The notes below the pieces were generated by a model. It saw only the letters and a program-made list of their open reading frames with translations, ran no database searches and was not told where the DNA came from. 64,000 nucleotides of DNA from contig NC_058161.1 in assembly GCF_020080835.1 (NCBI RefSeq), positions 744,001-808,000 of the forward strand, written 5' to 3'. The DNA is from Cotesia glomerata (Eukaryota > Arthropoda > Insecta > Hymenoptera > Braconidae). Shown here piece by piece: positions 36,872 to 52,500 of this stretch. The translations under genes and the position numbers were made by a program. The first letter of the stretch is position 1. Every line of letters begins with the position of its first letter.

Positions 36872-39800
36872 GTAAGTTTTACATTTTATTTTATTATTTT
36901 GTTTTTTTTTTTTTTTTAATTTGCTCAGATGGTTGTTGTTAAATTAAATAACTTGAAATTACCGATAGCCATCGGAAGCATGTACATGACATCACCAGAA
37001 ATATACCGATAGTCCAACAAATTAAATTAGTGGCTTTAAAATACTATTGCTGTTCGTCGAATTCTTCATCCGGTTGTTAAATTCTTTGGTTTTAATTTAT
37101 TTTAATTTTTTCTTTAATATTCATATTTGGTTTTAACTTTCTAGTTAAGAAATTAAAGTTGGAATTTTTTAATTATTTATGAAAATTTATTTAATAATTT
37201 TTGTAACAAATTAGAGCAAAAAAATTTTTTAAAAATTGTTATTTAGAAATTAAAAAAAATTAAAAATGCAATTTTTTTAAATAAAATTAAAAAGGGAATT
37301 TTTTAATTATTTATGAAAATTAATTTAGCAGATATTTAATAATTTTTGTGAAATAAATTATAGCAAACAAAATTTTTTTTTAAAATTGACATTTAGAAAA
37401 TAAAAAAAATTAAAAATGCAATTTTTTAAAATAATTTATTTTTTTAAATAAAATTGAAAGGGAAATTTTTAAATTATTTATAAAAATTAATTTAGCAGAT
37501 ATTTAATAATTTTTGTAAATATAGCAAAAAAATTGACATTTAAAAATTAAAAATGCAATTTTTTTAAATAATTTATTTTTTTAAATAAAATTAAAAGGGA
37601 AATTTTAAAATTATTTATAAAAATTAATTTAGCAGAAATTTAATAATTTCAATAATTTTTGTAACAAATTATAGCAAAAAAATTAAAAAAAAAAAATTGA
37701 TATTTAGAAATTAAAAATGCAATTTTTTAAAATAATTTTTTGGAAATAATTTATATTTTTTTTTAAATAAAATTTAATATAATTATTTTAAAATATTAAA
37801 GAAGAAATAAAAAAAAAATTTTTAAAATTAAAATAATTAAAAATTATAATTTGTTGGTGCGTTAGCTACTTGGCAGGAGATGGATAAAAAAAAATTGCAT
37901 GTATATAAAAACATATATGGTTGTTATAGGGGAGAGATAGCACGTGCGGCAATCGTGTCACATCGTGTCGACTCCCGTCGTGTAAAAATTCCTAAGGATT
38001 CTCTGGAAGAGCATAGCCATCTTATGTTAGTCTTCTAGCTTGGTCTTTAATAAAATAAAGTTAAATACATACTGTACGCTTAATAATCTGTGTGATATAA
38101 TGTATGCCTGCAGATGACGAAGGCGGATGAGAGTCGAACAAGATCGTACACGTTTTAGTTGACATATGATGTCATGTGTAATATGTAAATGCTTTATAAA
38201 TAAGCCCCACTAATAAAACAAAAAAAAAATAAATAAATAAATAAAAAATTATTATCCAAACAAATACTGACTCTGGTGTTAATTTTCAGGTGCATGCTTC
38301 GGGGGTGTTTGAGCTGAGACTCAAGTCCTTCATCAACGAGTACGGGAAAGACAACACGGGGAAATGCTGCTCGGGAATGACTTCCAAGACCAGCAACGAG
38401 TGCATTGGAACCTGTCAGACCAGGTTCAGGATTTGTTTGAAGCAGTACCAGGCGAAGATCGACACCACGACGCCCTGTACTTACGGGGACGAGGTGACAC
38501 CCGTTCTCGGGGGCAATGTTGTTAATCTCAGCCCTGATGTCTCTACTCCCAGAGGCTTCACCAACCCCATTAGATTTTTCTTCAATTTTTCCTGGCCGGT
38601 AAGTTATAATAAATATTTTTTATTATTATTATTAAAAATATGAGGTGTACTTAAAAAAAAAACCGGCTTCTAACATGAAAATTAAGTTAACTGACATCTA
38701 AAAACTTTCAGAAATTTTTTTATTGAAAAATTATTACAAAAAAAAGGAAATAAGAAATTTCACTTGTTAAAAACTTGAAAAACTATCAGTGCAATTATTT
38801 TAAAAATATTTTTTAGTTTTTATTTAATAAATAAATATAATTAAAAAATTGAAAATGTCGGCTAACTTTAGTATTATTAATAATAATTTTTTATTTTGTT
38901 TAATCTATTAAATAAGAACTAAAAAAAATTTTTTTTAATTGCACTTACAGTTTTATTAAAATTTGATTTGTAATGATTTTTTCAATAAAAAAAATTCTAA
39001 AAATTTTTTTATTAAAAAAATTACTCCAAAAAAAAAAAATTTTACCTGTAAAAAGTTTAAAGAAACTACACGTGCAATTTTTTAAAAATATTTTTTGTAC
39101 TAATTAAATTATTAAAAAATTAAAAACGTCGGCTAGATTCTGTATCATGCTTCTGACAATAAATTTTGATCAAGTGCTTGTACAGGAGTTTAGAGTGTTG
39201 TAAAAAAGAGAGCAGATGGTGATGTAAGAGCGAGATAATACCAAGCTAAAAAGCTCTGGGTCTATTGTTGTCGGTGTATTGTCCCTCGAGATACCGAACC
39301 TGCAAGAGACATGCATATGGCGACTTATCGTATCATCTCTAGTACTCACTCTCGATATTCTATCTAATAGTGAGCGGTACAACTAGTATAGTCCCAGAAG
39401 TAATATAAAGTATTTTAGTGAAACTTAGATCTGGGCATCCTGTCCCTCATCCGCTTGATCCGCTCGAGTGTCTACTCTTGATGTTATAGTTAAAACGCAA
39501 ACTCCCAGAGCTGGAGTTTAATTTACCAACATATGGCGTCTGCTCACCGGCTAGAATTTTATTTTTTTATTTTAGATATTTGACTAAAAAATAACTTACC
39601 GATTTAAGAATGCAAAATAATAAAATGCTTTTTTTTTTTTTTTAAGTAAAGAAGCTCCTGAAATCTTGTCTTGGCTCTTTAATTAAATTTAATAATTAAA
39701 TGTGACATATTAATTTTTTTTGGAGCTTGAATTGTGAAGTTAATTCTGAAAAAAAAAATTAGGTAGTAATTGAGTGTGAGATGTAAGATAAAAGTATTAT

Positions 39801-42800
39801 ATGTAGCGAGGGTGTACTGGGTCCCAACAATCTAATGGATAAATAGCTACCGCTCTCAGTAGAGATTGTTTGGCATAAATTACTCTTTATGTTAAATTAA
39901 TACAAACGTGGCCAAAGTAGTCTCTAGTCACGTGTACTGTTTGTATGTATGTGTGAATTTTTAGCTATTTATTACTCCATATAAATAATGAAAATTAAAT
40001 TAGCTATTTGAAAATTTTTATAATTTATTTTATTAAAAATTAAAACAAAAATTTTCACATGTAGAAAATTTTAAAAATTATACTTGGAATTTCTTAAAAA
40101 TAGTTTTTTAATTAATAAAAAAAATTAAAAATTGTTGTGTCGGTTAACTTAATTTTCATTAAAAATTAAATTAGCCATCTAAAAATTTTTAGAATTTTTT
40201 TTTATTAAATAAATTATTACAAAACAGTAAAAAAAATTTTAATTAGTAAAAAACTTGAAAAACTGTGAGTGCAATTTAAAAAAAAAAATCTTTAGTTCTA
40301 ATTTAATAATTAAAAAATTAAAAACGTCGGCTAACTTTAGTGTTATATTTAAATGAAAATTAAATTAGCTATCTAAAAATTTTTAGAATAGTTTTTTAAT
40401 AAAGAAATTATTAAAAAATAATTTTCATTTGTAAAAAACTTGAAAAACTGTAAGTGCAATTTTTAAAAAAATCTTTAGTTCTAATTTAATAATTAAAAAA
40501 AAATTAAAAACGTCGGCTAACTTTAGTGTTGTGTATAAATATATGTGTTATGTAAATAAAGCTTAGTAGACACAGACACATGACATAAAAATGAATAGAC
40601 TTGTGATTTAATAACAGAGAGTTGATGGTGTGTGTATGTGTGTCTAACTAATAGTACTAGCAATAGTAAGGATAGTATAGAGATATAACGATAATAAAGT
40701 ATAAATAGCGATTGAATTAGCTGGCGCCTTGTTATGTTAGCTATTGAGTATTATATGGAGTATATATAAATATAATCGGCATGAGATAGTTTGATGGTGA
40801 TGGTACTGATGGTATATAATACCTGTTTTAGCGTTAATCGCGGAGTATAGATCTGATGAGCCATTTGGTATTTTGTTGGTTGGTTCTTTGGTGGTTGTTG
40901 TTTCCTCGGGACTACGACTGTGTCCAAGATGATTAATAAGTACAAATACATACTCGTATGGTTGAGATTGCATCGACTACAATTTGCCTGTATTGTGTGT
41001 ACAATATTAAGGATAATGTGTGAGTGTGCTATGCGTGAAAGAAGAGATGAGAGACATGAAAGAAGAACAAGACAAGTGTGTGCTGTTGGTGTTGGTGTAG
41101 GTATGTCGGATTGCCTTAGCACAACTCGTGGGAACCGACTCCCGAGTGAGCTGCGCCCCGTCTCGCCTTCTCGTATTCTCTCTCTCCTGGGTCAATTCAT
41201 TCTGGCTGGCTCTTTCTCCAGCCGTTCTCTCTGGCTTGCTCACTTGCTCTCGCCAAAGACCAAAGATACCTTGGCTCCAACTTTATAGCTCCTTCTTTCT
41301 CGTACATCTGTCAGACAAAGAGCATTGTTGTATGAGTGTGTGAGATTTATATATAGATGTATATGTGATCATTCTCAACTTAAAGTTTAACAAACTTAGT
41401 TTGGAGTATGTTGTAGAGAGCATTCAGTATATAGTATATAGTATAGCCCACATTGTTCCCCCGAGCTCAAGTGCTCGAGGTTTTAGTTTGTTGGAATACG
41501 TTTTTTGTCAAACTCAATACCGATTCCTCAGTAATAACGGTGGCATTTGTCTCCTCGGTAATTTATCTCCACCTACTTTTTATTTACGACAAAACCACCA
41601 GCCTAGTCGATACTATACAGTCTTACTAAGTGTGCAAATACCTTAAAGTTGCACTAAATCTTGCTAAAAATTTATTTTATGTTATTTCTTCTTTTGGATC
41701 TGAAAAAATAAATTATTATTTAAAAAGCATTTCTTCCTTTTTTTAAAATTTTTATTATTACCGTTATTATTATATTTTATTAATTAGCTTTATCTTCAGT
41801 TTCATTAGTTACTTAAATTAATTAATTATAGTATAGAAAATTTTATTTTAATAATAATAAAATTTCAGACAAAAATTGTCATTATTATTATTGTTATTTT
41901 GATATAAAAAAATTTTTAATAAAAGTAATAATAAAAATAATAAAATTTCAAGGCAAAAATTATTATTATTATTATTTTGTTAATTAGCTTTTTCTTTAGT
42001 TTCATTAGTTACTTAAATTAATTAATTATAGTATAGAAAATTTTATTTTAATAATAACAATAATAATAATAAAATTTCAAACAAAAATTGCCACTATTAT
42101 TATTATTATTATTATTTATTAACATATGCCAAGGCACCGGCCGTATGGCAACTTACATAATTTTATTATTTTATTATGTGTACATTTTAATATTATAATT
42201 GTTTCTTAATAATATCTTATCTCAAAATTAATTTATAAATTAAAAATTAAAAAAAGAGACCATAATAAATTTATCCATCAGATTTAACATAATCTATTCT
42301 TATTTAAAGTCTAGATTTAATAAGTAATCATAAATTTGATTTTTTAAAGATATTTATTGACATAATTAAATTTGTACCTCAGTTCTTGTAATTGCCTTAT
42401 AATTAAATGTATTATACATTTACAATTCCTCGCGAGTTTTGGTTAATTGCATCAGATATTATTTGTTATAAATTTATATAATTTTAACATGTTTAGATAT
42501 TAGGTAAAAAATTTTTATTAAAAAACCTAAATAAATATAAATTATGCCTATTTCTTCTTGCTATACCGGCACTTATATTTATTCGCTACAATTATCATGC
42601 ATGTTTCTCCAGATTAATATCTATATGCATATATAATATATAACATATGATACCGACATCACGAAACTAATTTATTTAAATATTTATTTGGTTCTCACCG
42701 GTGAGAAATTTATTATTTAAGCGAATATATAAACTAACGGGGTTATGTGTACATATACTTGGGATTTTAATAACCAAACGGATAATTAATTTTACGCTGC

Positions 42801-45800
42801 GTAATGACACTAATAATGATAATAATAATTAGAGTAGAGTAGAGTAGTCAAGTCTGGTACATAAAATATATTTTTTAAAAGTGTAACCCTTTAAAAATTG
42901 TATCGTAATTTTGTGTAACACGTGTGGCAAGTAAGCACGCGTCACTTTTTCCCCCTCGTGTCATGATTTATCGCCTGCTGTGTGTGTGTCTCGCTATTGT
43001 TATTACTAAGCACATTTATACCTCTGCTCTACTCTACTCTGGAAGTTCACTAAAGGAAGGATAATAATTCCTTGCATGTTTCTTTTTCCCTTAAACGATA
43101 TCACTGTCGTTGACATCAGCTGCTAATTTATTGAGTTCAAGACCGTTTAAAGACTGTCTGCAACAAAATTACCACTAGTATTAATATTTAAATATACACT
43201 TACAATAATAATAATAGTAGTAAATTTTTATTTTCCAGGGAACATTCTCGCTGATAATCGAGGCGTACCATGACGCCAACAACGCGACTCATTCCTCTGG
43301 TAAGTTTTCTAAAAAAGTTTCCTACTATTTATTAGAAAAGTCTGGAGTTTTAAGAGTAAAAAAAAAAATATTTTAACTTTAAAGAGGACAATAAATATAT
43401 GAATGACGCCTGGTATGGGCATAAAAAAAACCTCTACAAAGTGAATGAATAAGGACGAAAACGTGTGGGCGCAAACACTGTGCTAGTGTTTCCTTCCTGT
43501 GTAACCTTATAGTATCTACCAGTGAGTAGGTAACACAAAACCCAAGTGTACGAAATCCTACATGATTCTTGTATTAACACTGCTGTAACCACCTTTTTTC
43601 CTTTTCCTCTCTGTAGACAACAATAACTATAATATTAATTTTTTATCTTGACACCTGAAAAATATAAAAAATTAATTAATTTAAACTACTAACCTTGAAG
43701 TCACTATGTGAATAATGAATTTTGTAAAATTGCACTGTACTTTCTTAAATATTGACATTTTTCAAGATATAAACTCATTTTAATATTACACTCATCAAGA
43801 GTTTTCATTTGAGTACTCACATGCCTTTTTGATATATTTTTCATATATAAATATATATAATATATATAAATATATGAAAAATTGATGTGGGTACTCAAAT
43901 GAAAGGTCTCAATGAGTACAACATCGCGATGAGCTTATATCTTTAAAAATCTCAATATTTCACAAGATACAAGGACATTTCTCAATTATATATCTAGAGA
44001 TGGAGAATTTTCGAATGCAGTCTAAATACTTATCACAATCCTGGAAAAAAAAAAAAAAAAAAAAAAACTTATTCTTATCTTCTCAATAATATAAATTATT
44101 AAAAAAAAAAAAAATTACTTCTCATGAAAGAAGATATCCATAAAAATATTTGTCAGTTAAAAAATAACCTGGCGTACCCCAATAACAATGAAGCAACTCG
44201 GTTTACGATTAAATTTCCATGTTCTGTTGAGAGTTCTCCCTAGCTTCCGTAAAAATGTATTGGAGGTTTTATATCCAAGTATTTTTTTTTTATTTAAAAT
44301 ATTTAGTGTTCTTTCTTCTGGGCCTGGTGTAAGACGGGATGAATACTCGAGAGTGAAGCGGACGTAAAAATCCAGCACGCAATATTTCCCGGTCGAAACG
44401 AGGGCTTTATTGCCGGGCTTACAGCTCGGATGCTGTTGCTTCCTTTCTCACAATCGTTGAGCCCCCTCTTCTCCTTCTTATCCAGCCGAGCTCCATTCGC
44501 GTTCATTCTTGTTATTTTCTACCTGCCTCGCCTACTACACCTGCCAACCCCGAAATTTTGTTCTTATTTTATCGCTCGAATTAATACGATACTATATATA
44601 CACATATAAGAGTATCGCCACACTACACGCGATTATATTATACACTCTCCCATAATTTTAAAATCTTTTAAAACATACACCTAAATTTGAATACATCGCT
44701 ATCACATCGACTAGTTGTAAATTCACATCCTCCGTCTACAATCTTAAATCTTTGATCTTAAATCCAACTTTTACGAGTCTTACATCTTCACCTTTAACAA
44801 AACAATAAAATAAAATAAAAAAAATAAAGCAAGTTTAATATTTTTATAAATAAAAAAATTTTCCATGATTGGCGTCTGATTGGTGATAGAATTGACGGTT
44901 GCGGGGCGTGAGAGCGATCCGAATCAAGTAGTCCAGACGCTAGTTTGAGTGGCTGGAATAACCATCAGCATCAGCATCGCCAAGAGTAAGCCCAACAAGC
45001 CGAGATGATTTTAGTAGTGTGTAGTAGCCGGGTATCCACAAAACCGCCACTTGCCTTCTGGGAAGACGCGCGCGTAGCGTTCGAGATACTATACTACAAC
45101 ACGAGAAAATGACTTTAAGTATCTTTGGGCACGCCATCCATCCCTCTTTCACTTATTTTCAGACTACTGAGACAAGCTATTCCCTTCCCCCTAAACTAAA
45201 CGTCAGACCATTTCGACCAAAGCACTTCACTGCTCAGCAAATATTTTTTATTTCATTTTATTTATTTTTTATCTAACTCCAAGGTATACATTACCCAGCT
45301 TTTACTTTTCACGGTACATGCATAACGGGTTAGTTTTATTTTTTATTTAATAATATTACTTTATTACTAAATATACTCCATATTGGAGTTAGCTCCAGTA
45401 AGAGATAAACAACAAAACAACCTCTAACCGGGATAAAAGACCTTAAGTAGGGAAAAAAGGGCCAGCTTGTATTGACTCGGTGCAGTACTTATCTCACACC
45501 AAAATATACATGGACTTTCTTTCTACCGGATGCACAGCAATAGCGGACGAGCGTCCGGTCTCTGTGCTGCTGCTGCTGCTGCTGTTTTTGATAATGATTA
45601 TGGTGATGATGGTCATGTTTTCTCGCAAACTCCAGACTGTCCAGACTGAAAAATAAATTTCATCAGCATAAACTTTAGCAGTAAAGACTTAGATACTAAT
45701 GAAATTTTTTTGTTACAGAAAAAGTCCTCATATCGAGGTTGACGACCCAGAGATGGGTCGACGTCGGGACAGACTGGCTCGAGGATGTGCACACAAGCGC

Positions 45801-48800
45801 CCATGCGCGAATGGTCTACGAGTACAGAGTCATCTGCAGCACCAACTACTACGGCAAGGGATGCGAAAATATCTGCACAGCTCACGACGACATTTTTGGA
45901 CACTACACCTGTAGTTCTACTGGAAAGAAAGTCTGTCTCTCGGGATGGAAGGGCGAATACTGCAACACCCGTTAGTATTATTCACTATTATATACCTTCT
46001 CCAATCATTCTACTGCTTGGTTCTCATTGTTCGTCGCTCGTTACGCGACAATGTCCGGTCTAGTTGTCCTGTTGCGCAACCCCTCAAGTAATCACAATCA
46101 TAATAAATTATTCCCTTGGCAATTATCTGAAAAGAAAAATTTTTTTTTTATTTATTTATACTGATAAAAAAATTAACTTGACTCAAGAGCCAGAATTTTG
46201 AACCAATAATACTATTTTGAAGAAAATTATTTTCTTCAATCAAGAAAATAAATTCTTAAATTAAGAAATTATTCTATGAAAATTAATTTAGCAGATATTT
46301 TATAATTTTTTTAATAAATAAATTGTGAAAAAAAATTGACATTTAGAAAATTAAATAAAATAAAAAATACAATTTTTTAGAAATAATTTTTTGGAGCAAA
46401 TTTATTTATTAAAAAATTTAAAAATGGTCAAGCGACTGCTAACTTTAATGTCATAATTATTTTTGGTCTAAAAATTCTTGACTCAAGAAAATCATTTTCT
46501 TAAAAATATTATTCTTGGTTCAAGATTTTGGTTCTTGAGTTGAGTAAATTTTTTAATCAGTGAAAATGCCAATTAGCAATATATACATCCATGAGAATAG
46601 AATAAAAAAAGAAAAAATATATAATTGCACGACTCATAATGCGAAGCATCAACTATTTTTATTATTATAGTCTTTTTGGTTTACGGAATTAAGATATTTT
46701 GCACGCTATTGTCATGATAATTTAATTGAAATTAATTTGACACTTTTTAAAAATTCATTTAGTGCATTAGAAACGGAAAAAAACATCAAAATAGATCAAA
46801 AAATTTTTCTGTTCAAGTTTGAAACTCCAGAAACACTATAATTTGCAAAAAAATGCATTAATTGAGTCAATTTTTTTTTTTTTTTAATTCTTTGAAAGAA
46901 TTTTAGGTCACCAAATGCAAATGGCTAGGTGATTCAGTGTCATTTATTTATTTATTTATTAAAAAAATAATTAATTTACTTCAATTAACTTGATTAGTTT
47001 CTTGTCCACATTTATCAAGGATTCATAAGTAATAGAAAAATTAGCGAAAAATCAACCGTTATAACTTGAATAGCTCCAAAAAAAATGATAACAATACATT
47101 GGATAATAAATTTGATGAATAGTTAGGGTTGAAGCTCCAGGATTATTTAACCCCGATGAATTACAAGCAGTAAAATATATTTTATTGTACTATTAGTCGT
47201 AATAAGTCCGCGTTGTCTGGAATCCTCCGGCGATTACGACTGGAATAAGTCAAAGGGGTGAATTATTTCGGGGGTTGATAATTTTATCTTTGCTTTTCTT
47301 CTCAGTCTACACTATACACATACATTGTATAGTGTATAGTGTGGTGTAGTGGCAATGAAGGCATAGAGAGTTAGAGGACAAGGCAGCTGCAGTGCGGCCC
47401 AGGGCTGCCCTCGACAGCTGCCTCGTCGGGTACCTCGTTGGGTGCTTTAACCGACAGCTGCTCGAGACTTGGCCATCTACTTCTCTTTCTCTCACATCCA
47501 TATCCATATCCATACACATAGACATTAATTTTAATGGGTTTTCCTTTTTTCTTGGACATTGACTCGCGACATACCTGACGCTTCCTGACCTTCTTGTGCC
47601 TTTCCACACAAAACTTGTCCAAAAACAGGTAAAACGTTCCAACCAAATGGATAATAGAGAAGAATAAAAGTACCTACTATATTGTACATACCTATGCTAC
47701 AACAATGTAGCTTTTTTTGTCATGTTCCTTTTCACGTGCAAGTCCTTTGACTGGACTGAGCTCACGTTTTATTTTATTTTATTTTATTTTATTTTATTTT
47801 ATTCCATTATACAATTCGAACTATACTACCAACGGAGAAAGCCGGCGAAAAATATAAATCGATAAGGCCGTTACACCATCATAAAGGTGGAGCTTTTCCT
47901 CACCTTAAAAATAAAGAAAAAAAAAACACAATTACTTTCTGCGAAATTATAAACAAATGTCTGCAATAAAAGGGAAGAATATAAAATTAAAAAAAAAAAA
48001 GAAGAAATGATAAAGGCAATAATAATAATAAAAATAAAATAGTCAGTGGGGGCGGAAGAATGAAGAAAGAATAAAGAAATATGGAGGTTCTTGTCGTAAA
48101 TTCTTTTCTTGATTCTCATTTTTTATTTGTCTCTCACAAGCAATGTCGGGGTACATACACACTCTGGACTGAGGCACGGCTTTAGCGGCTTTAGCGTTTC
48201 CTCAGACTCTTACTGGCTGGTATCAGGATCGAGGAATCCCTGGGATTCGGCCATTCCTTTCGCAGCCTTTCGGCGTGGATATATATGCGCCGCGGAGCAC
48301 ACAGACTATAAATACCAAACGTTGGTTATTCGCGGGCAACCGTAAGACGACAAGGAGACAAGAAGAAGAAGAAGAAGAAGAAGAAGAAGAAGAAGCTAAA
48401 GCTGAAGTTAAAAGAAGAAATAAAAAAATAATGAAACTATTTAATGGTTAGTTAGAATAAGAGTCTGCGTTGATGACAGGATCTATAGAAAAGTATCACC
48501 AGGCTTTACTTAGTCTGTTGTCTGGTTTTATGTGCTGTATGTGTACTGGTATGGCCAAGGTCGGGTGGCAAACGACAAGGAGAAGCGATGACCCAGCGGT
48601 AAAGTACATCCAAGATCTCAGCAACCCCCATTTAAGACCAAATGTTATCGTGACTGGACTCGTGGCTGGTAAACCGATCCTCCGTGGTACTCTGGTGGAT
48701 AAAATACCAAAGCTGTACTGATATTATATCCCGCTTAGCTTACCTTACAGGTATACGGAGTTGAGAGCAGAGTTGAGGATACCAGTATGTACGCCGATTA

Positions 48801-49529
48801 ACAAAAGTTCACAATGTACAGTCTGCAGTCCATTCTCCATCAGTGATTCTCCGTTAAAATACCTCGGTTACTTTTCTTCAGCTTCATATCCATATCCATA
48901 CACATCTACATATTACATACTTCATACTTTATACATACTGCATACTGCATACTACATATTACATACTGTATACATGTATGCTCCTTTTTCCTTTTACCCA
49001 GACGTTACGCTGCTGAATGCTTATTGCTTACTACCATCGACTGGTTATGGCCACCAGCCAAATCCTCTATCAACGTACTTTACAATTTTTCCTCTTTTTA
49101 GTTCCGGATTTTTGGTCTATTGATTTCTTCCTAAAAATTGTTGTAATATATTAGCATAAAATTTTACTCAATTTAATAAATTAAATCTGAAATAATTCGG
49201 CCCAATTGACAGGATTAATTCAATTAAATAAGTCTAATTTTTTATACTCAACGGATTCCATCTGTTGTTTTTAAAATAGAGTTATTATAAAAAGGTACCC
49301 CAATAATTTCCGACTCCCTCGTTATGAAAACAGTAAATAAAAACAACTATCAACCTTAACTTCCGTGACTTGTGAATTATAAATAAATAAAATTTTGCTT
49401 TATTAAATAATGACTTTTGTTAAATTGCACTGTAATTTCTTAACTATTGACATTTTTCAAGATATAAACTCATTTTAATGTTACACTCATCAAGAGCTTT
49501 CATTTAAGTATCCACATCAATTTTTCATA

Positions 49530-49598
<69 letters not shown>

Positions 49599-52500
49599 CA
49601 TATATGTATATATGAATAATATATCAAAAATTCATGTGGGTACTCAAATGAAAAGTCTTGATGAGTGTAACACCGGGATGAGCTTATATCTTTAAAAATG
49701 TCAATATTTTACAAGATAAAAGGTCATTTTTTAATTATTTTTGTCAAATTGCACTGTAATTTCTTAATTATTGACATTTTTCAAGATATAAACTCATTTT
49801 AACATTACACTCATCAAGAGCTTTCATTTGAGTACTCACATGCCTTTTTGATATATTTTTCATATATAAATATATATAATATACATAAATATATGAAAAA
49901 TTGATGTGGGTACTCAAATGAAAGGTCTTGATGAGTATAACACCGAGATGAGCTTATATCTTTAAAAATGTTAATAGTTCACAAGATACAAGGTAATTTC
50001 TTAATTATGTATATCTAGATTTTATCATATAATTACACTAGCCACAAAATTTTGCTTAATCTCTTAATAATATAAACGCGTAATGGGTAGTAATTTAAAA
50101 TTTTAAAGGACACTTACTTATCAGCATAAAAAAAAACTTTAATGAGCGAATACGTAACCTTTGAATTTTTTGTTACAGCACAGTGCCTGCCCGGATGTAA
50201 CGAACAACATGGACACTGTAATCGACCCAACGAATGCACGTAAGTATAATAAATAAATATATTTAAAAGTTCATTTGAATATGTATTTTTTTGGTCTGTT
50301 TAAAATTAAAATATAAAAAAAAAAGAGAGTTAGTAGATGTATCTAGATTACAGAGATTATAGAGATGCGGTGAAAGGCGTCGCTATAAATTGCAGTACAA
50401 AATAGTAAATAATAATAAAGTAGTTAGTTAAGTCGGGTGGGATAATAAAAGTATAAGTTTATTGGATGTACCGAGGAGCCGAGATGCCTAGCCGAGGTTT
50501 TGCGTTAACTCGATCATTTAATTAGTGTGTCCGGGGTTAATTGTCACTAATAAGTTAATATGGGGATCGGGACAATAAACAACCAGCAGCAGAAAAGCAG
50601 AAGCTGGAGATAGAGATAGAGATAGAGAGTTGGAGTTGAAACAATGACCGAGGAAAAAGTAATGCGGAAGCGGAGACGAGCCCCTGGCGTTTCGCGGAAC
50701 AAGTACCTACGTGCCGTAAATTCGTCGTTCGTTTAACCTTTATAAATGTGTGATGTTGGTATGTGTAAGCCGGAGAACATACCGCGGTACCGTGAGAGCG
50801 CACTGTGTTGTACGTATACTCTACTCACACAATCTACACATATTCATACTCATACTCATACTGGGATTGGTCTCCATTCGAATTACGTGAAAGAATCGCG
50901 TCGGACAACAGTCACGATTTTTATTTCGGAGTATGCTGTCGTAGACAACAGACGCGACACAATCCGACAGCCTCTGGTTCAACCTGTGGGAGTTGAATAC
51001 TGATTATCATACTCATTATTGTATGCACGGGGTGCCGATTATTTACGACATACCTTTCCTGACAAATTCGACGACTTTTACTATCTTTATTTGTACCAGA
51101 TGCCTAAATCAATCTTCATTCGGGTCTCTTTTTTTTAGACTCAGACTTTCTTCTTCTTCTTCTGCTTCTAATTCATTTTTTTTTTTTTTTTTTTTTAATT
51201 ATTTCTTCAATAACCTATCAAACTTTTTAGCAATTTAAATTCATTTTTTTCTTTAAAATTAATTGATGAACAATTTAATTATTTAAAAAATTTGACATGT
51301 TTTTAAACAAAAACTATAATTGAAATTTTTTTTAATTCTAATTTATTTATTAGACATTTAATAATTTTTTAAACAATTAAATTATCACAAAGTAAATTTT
51401 TAAAAAAATTTGACATGTTTTTAAACAAAAACTATAATTAAAATCTTTTTAATACTAATTTATTTATTAAAGACATTTAATAATTTTTAATAAAAATTTT
51501 TTAAACAATTAAATTATTACCAAGTAAATTTTTAAAAAAATTTGACATGTTTTTAAACAAAAACTATAATTAAAATCTTTTTAATACTAATTTATTTATT
51601 AAAGAAATTTAATAATTTTTAATACAAATTATTTATTTATTTAAACGCTACTTGGCAATTATATAGAATAGTTGCATATATTAGTGTAAAGTGATATGAA
51701 AAACCAATATCTACATAAAAAACTTGGAATCCACATAAACAAATTAAAAAAAAAAAAAAAAGGAATAGTTACTATTGATACCATTTTAAGCAAAAAAAAA
51801 TTTTTTCAAGTTTTTTACATGTCAAATTTTTTCTTTTAATATTTTTTACTAAAAAAAAATTATAAAAATTTTCAAATTGCTAATTTAATTTTCATATTAA
51901 ATAAATACCAATAATTTCTTCTTAACTTGTTCTTAAATTAAAACAAAAACAATATTTAAAATTTTCTTTAAATATCTTCTTAATTTCAATTCATTTAATA
52001 ATTTTCGTTTAATTAACTCGGCAATTATCCAGAATAGTTACATATAATAGTGTAAAATGATATAAAGAACCAATATCTACATAAAAGAACTTGGACTCTA
52101 CATAAACAAATTAAAAAAAAAGGAATAGTTACTATTGATACCATTATAAGTAATAAAAAAAAAAAATTTCAAGTTTTTTTACAAGTCAAATTTTTTCTTT
52201 CAATATTTTCCATTGAAAAAAAATTTTCAAATTGCTTATTTAATTTTTATATTAAATAAATACCAATAATTTCTTCTTATATTAAAAAAAAACTTAAAGT
52301 TTTTAAACAAAAACAATATTTAAAATTTTCTTTAAATATCTTTAACAGGCGAGACCATCTTTTTCTCGCTTTGCTCTCACGGAGTTCAACGGAACTATCT
52401 CTGTCGCACTCCCAACAGCAGAGCAATTGCAGTTTCGATTGGTTTCATGAAACGAATGAAATTTTTGAAAAAAACGCTTTGTGGTGAAATAGTTTATTAA

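Larger units (their letters stand above)
38599..43238 (+). other. Delta intron 2
   Basis: A 4.6 kb intron. It has GTTAGC-family elements at 38677-38874, about 38996-39145 and 39988-40530. Less AT-rich stretches lie at 39200-39550 and 41090-41560; the second includes a Su(H)-type site. A duplicated AT-rich block lies at 41781-42085. No gene was recognised inside. Confidence 0.6.
45971..50178 (+). other. Delta intron 4
   Basis: Contains a nested MITE (46161-46560), an E-box island (47310-47640), microsatellites, a GC-richer stretch with an unrecognised 83-codon frame (48470-48721) and Helitron-like H13. Confidence 0.55.

Noticed and set aside
48470..48721. 83-codon plus-strand frame in Delta intron 4
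   Set aside because: Composition looks protein-like but no domain, splice partners or promoter were recognised; it lies in a GC-richer island where open frames occur on both strands.
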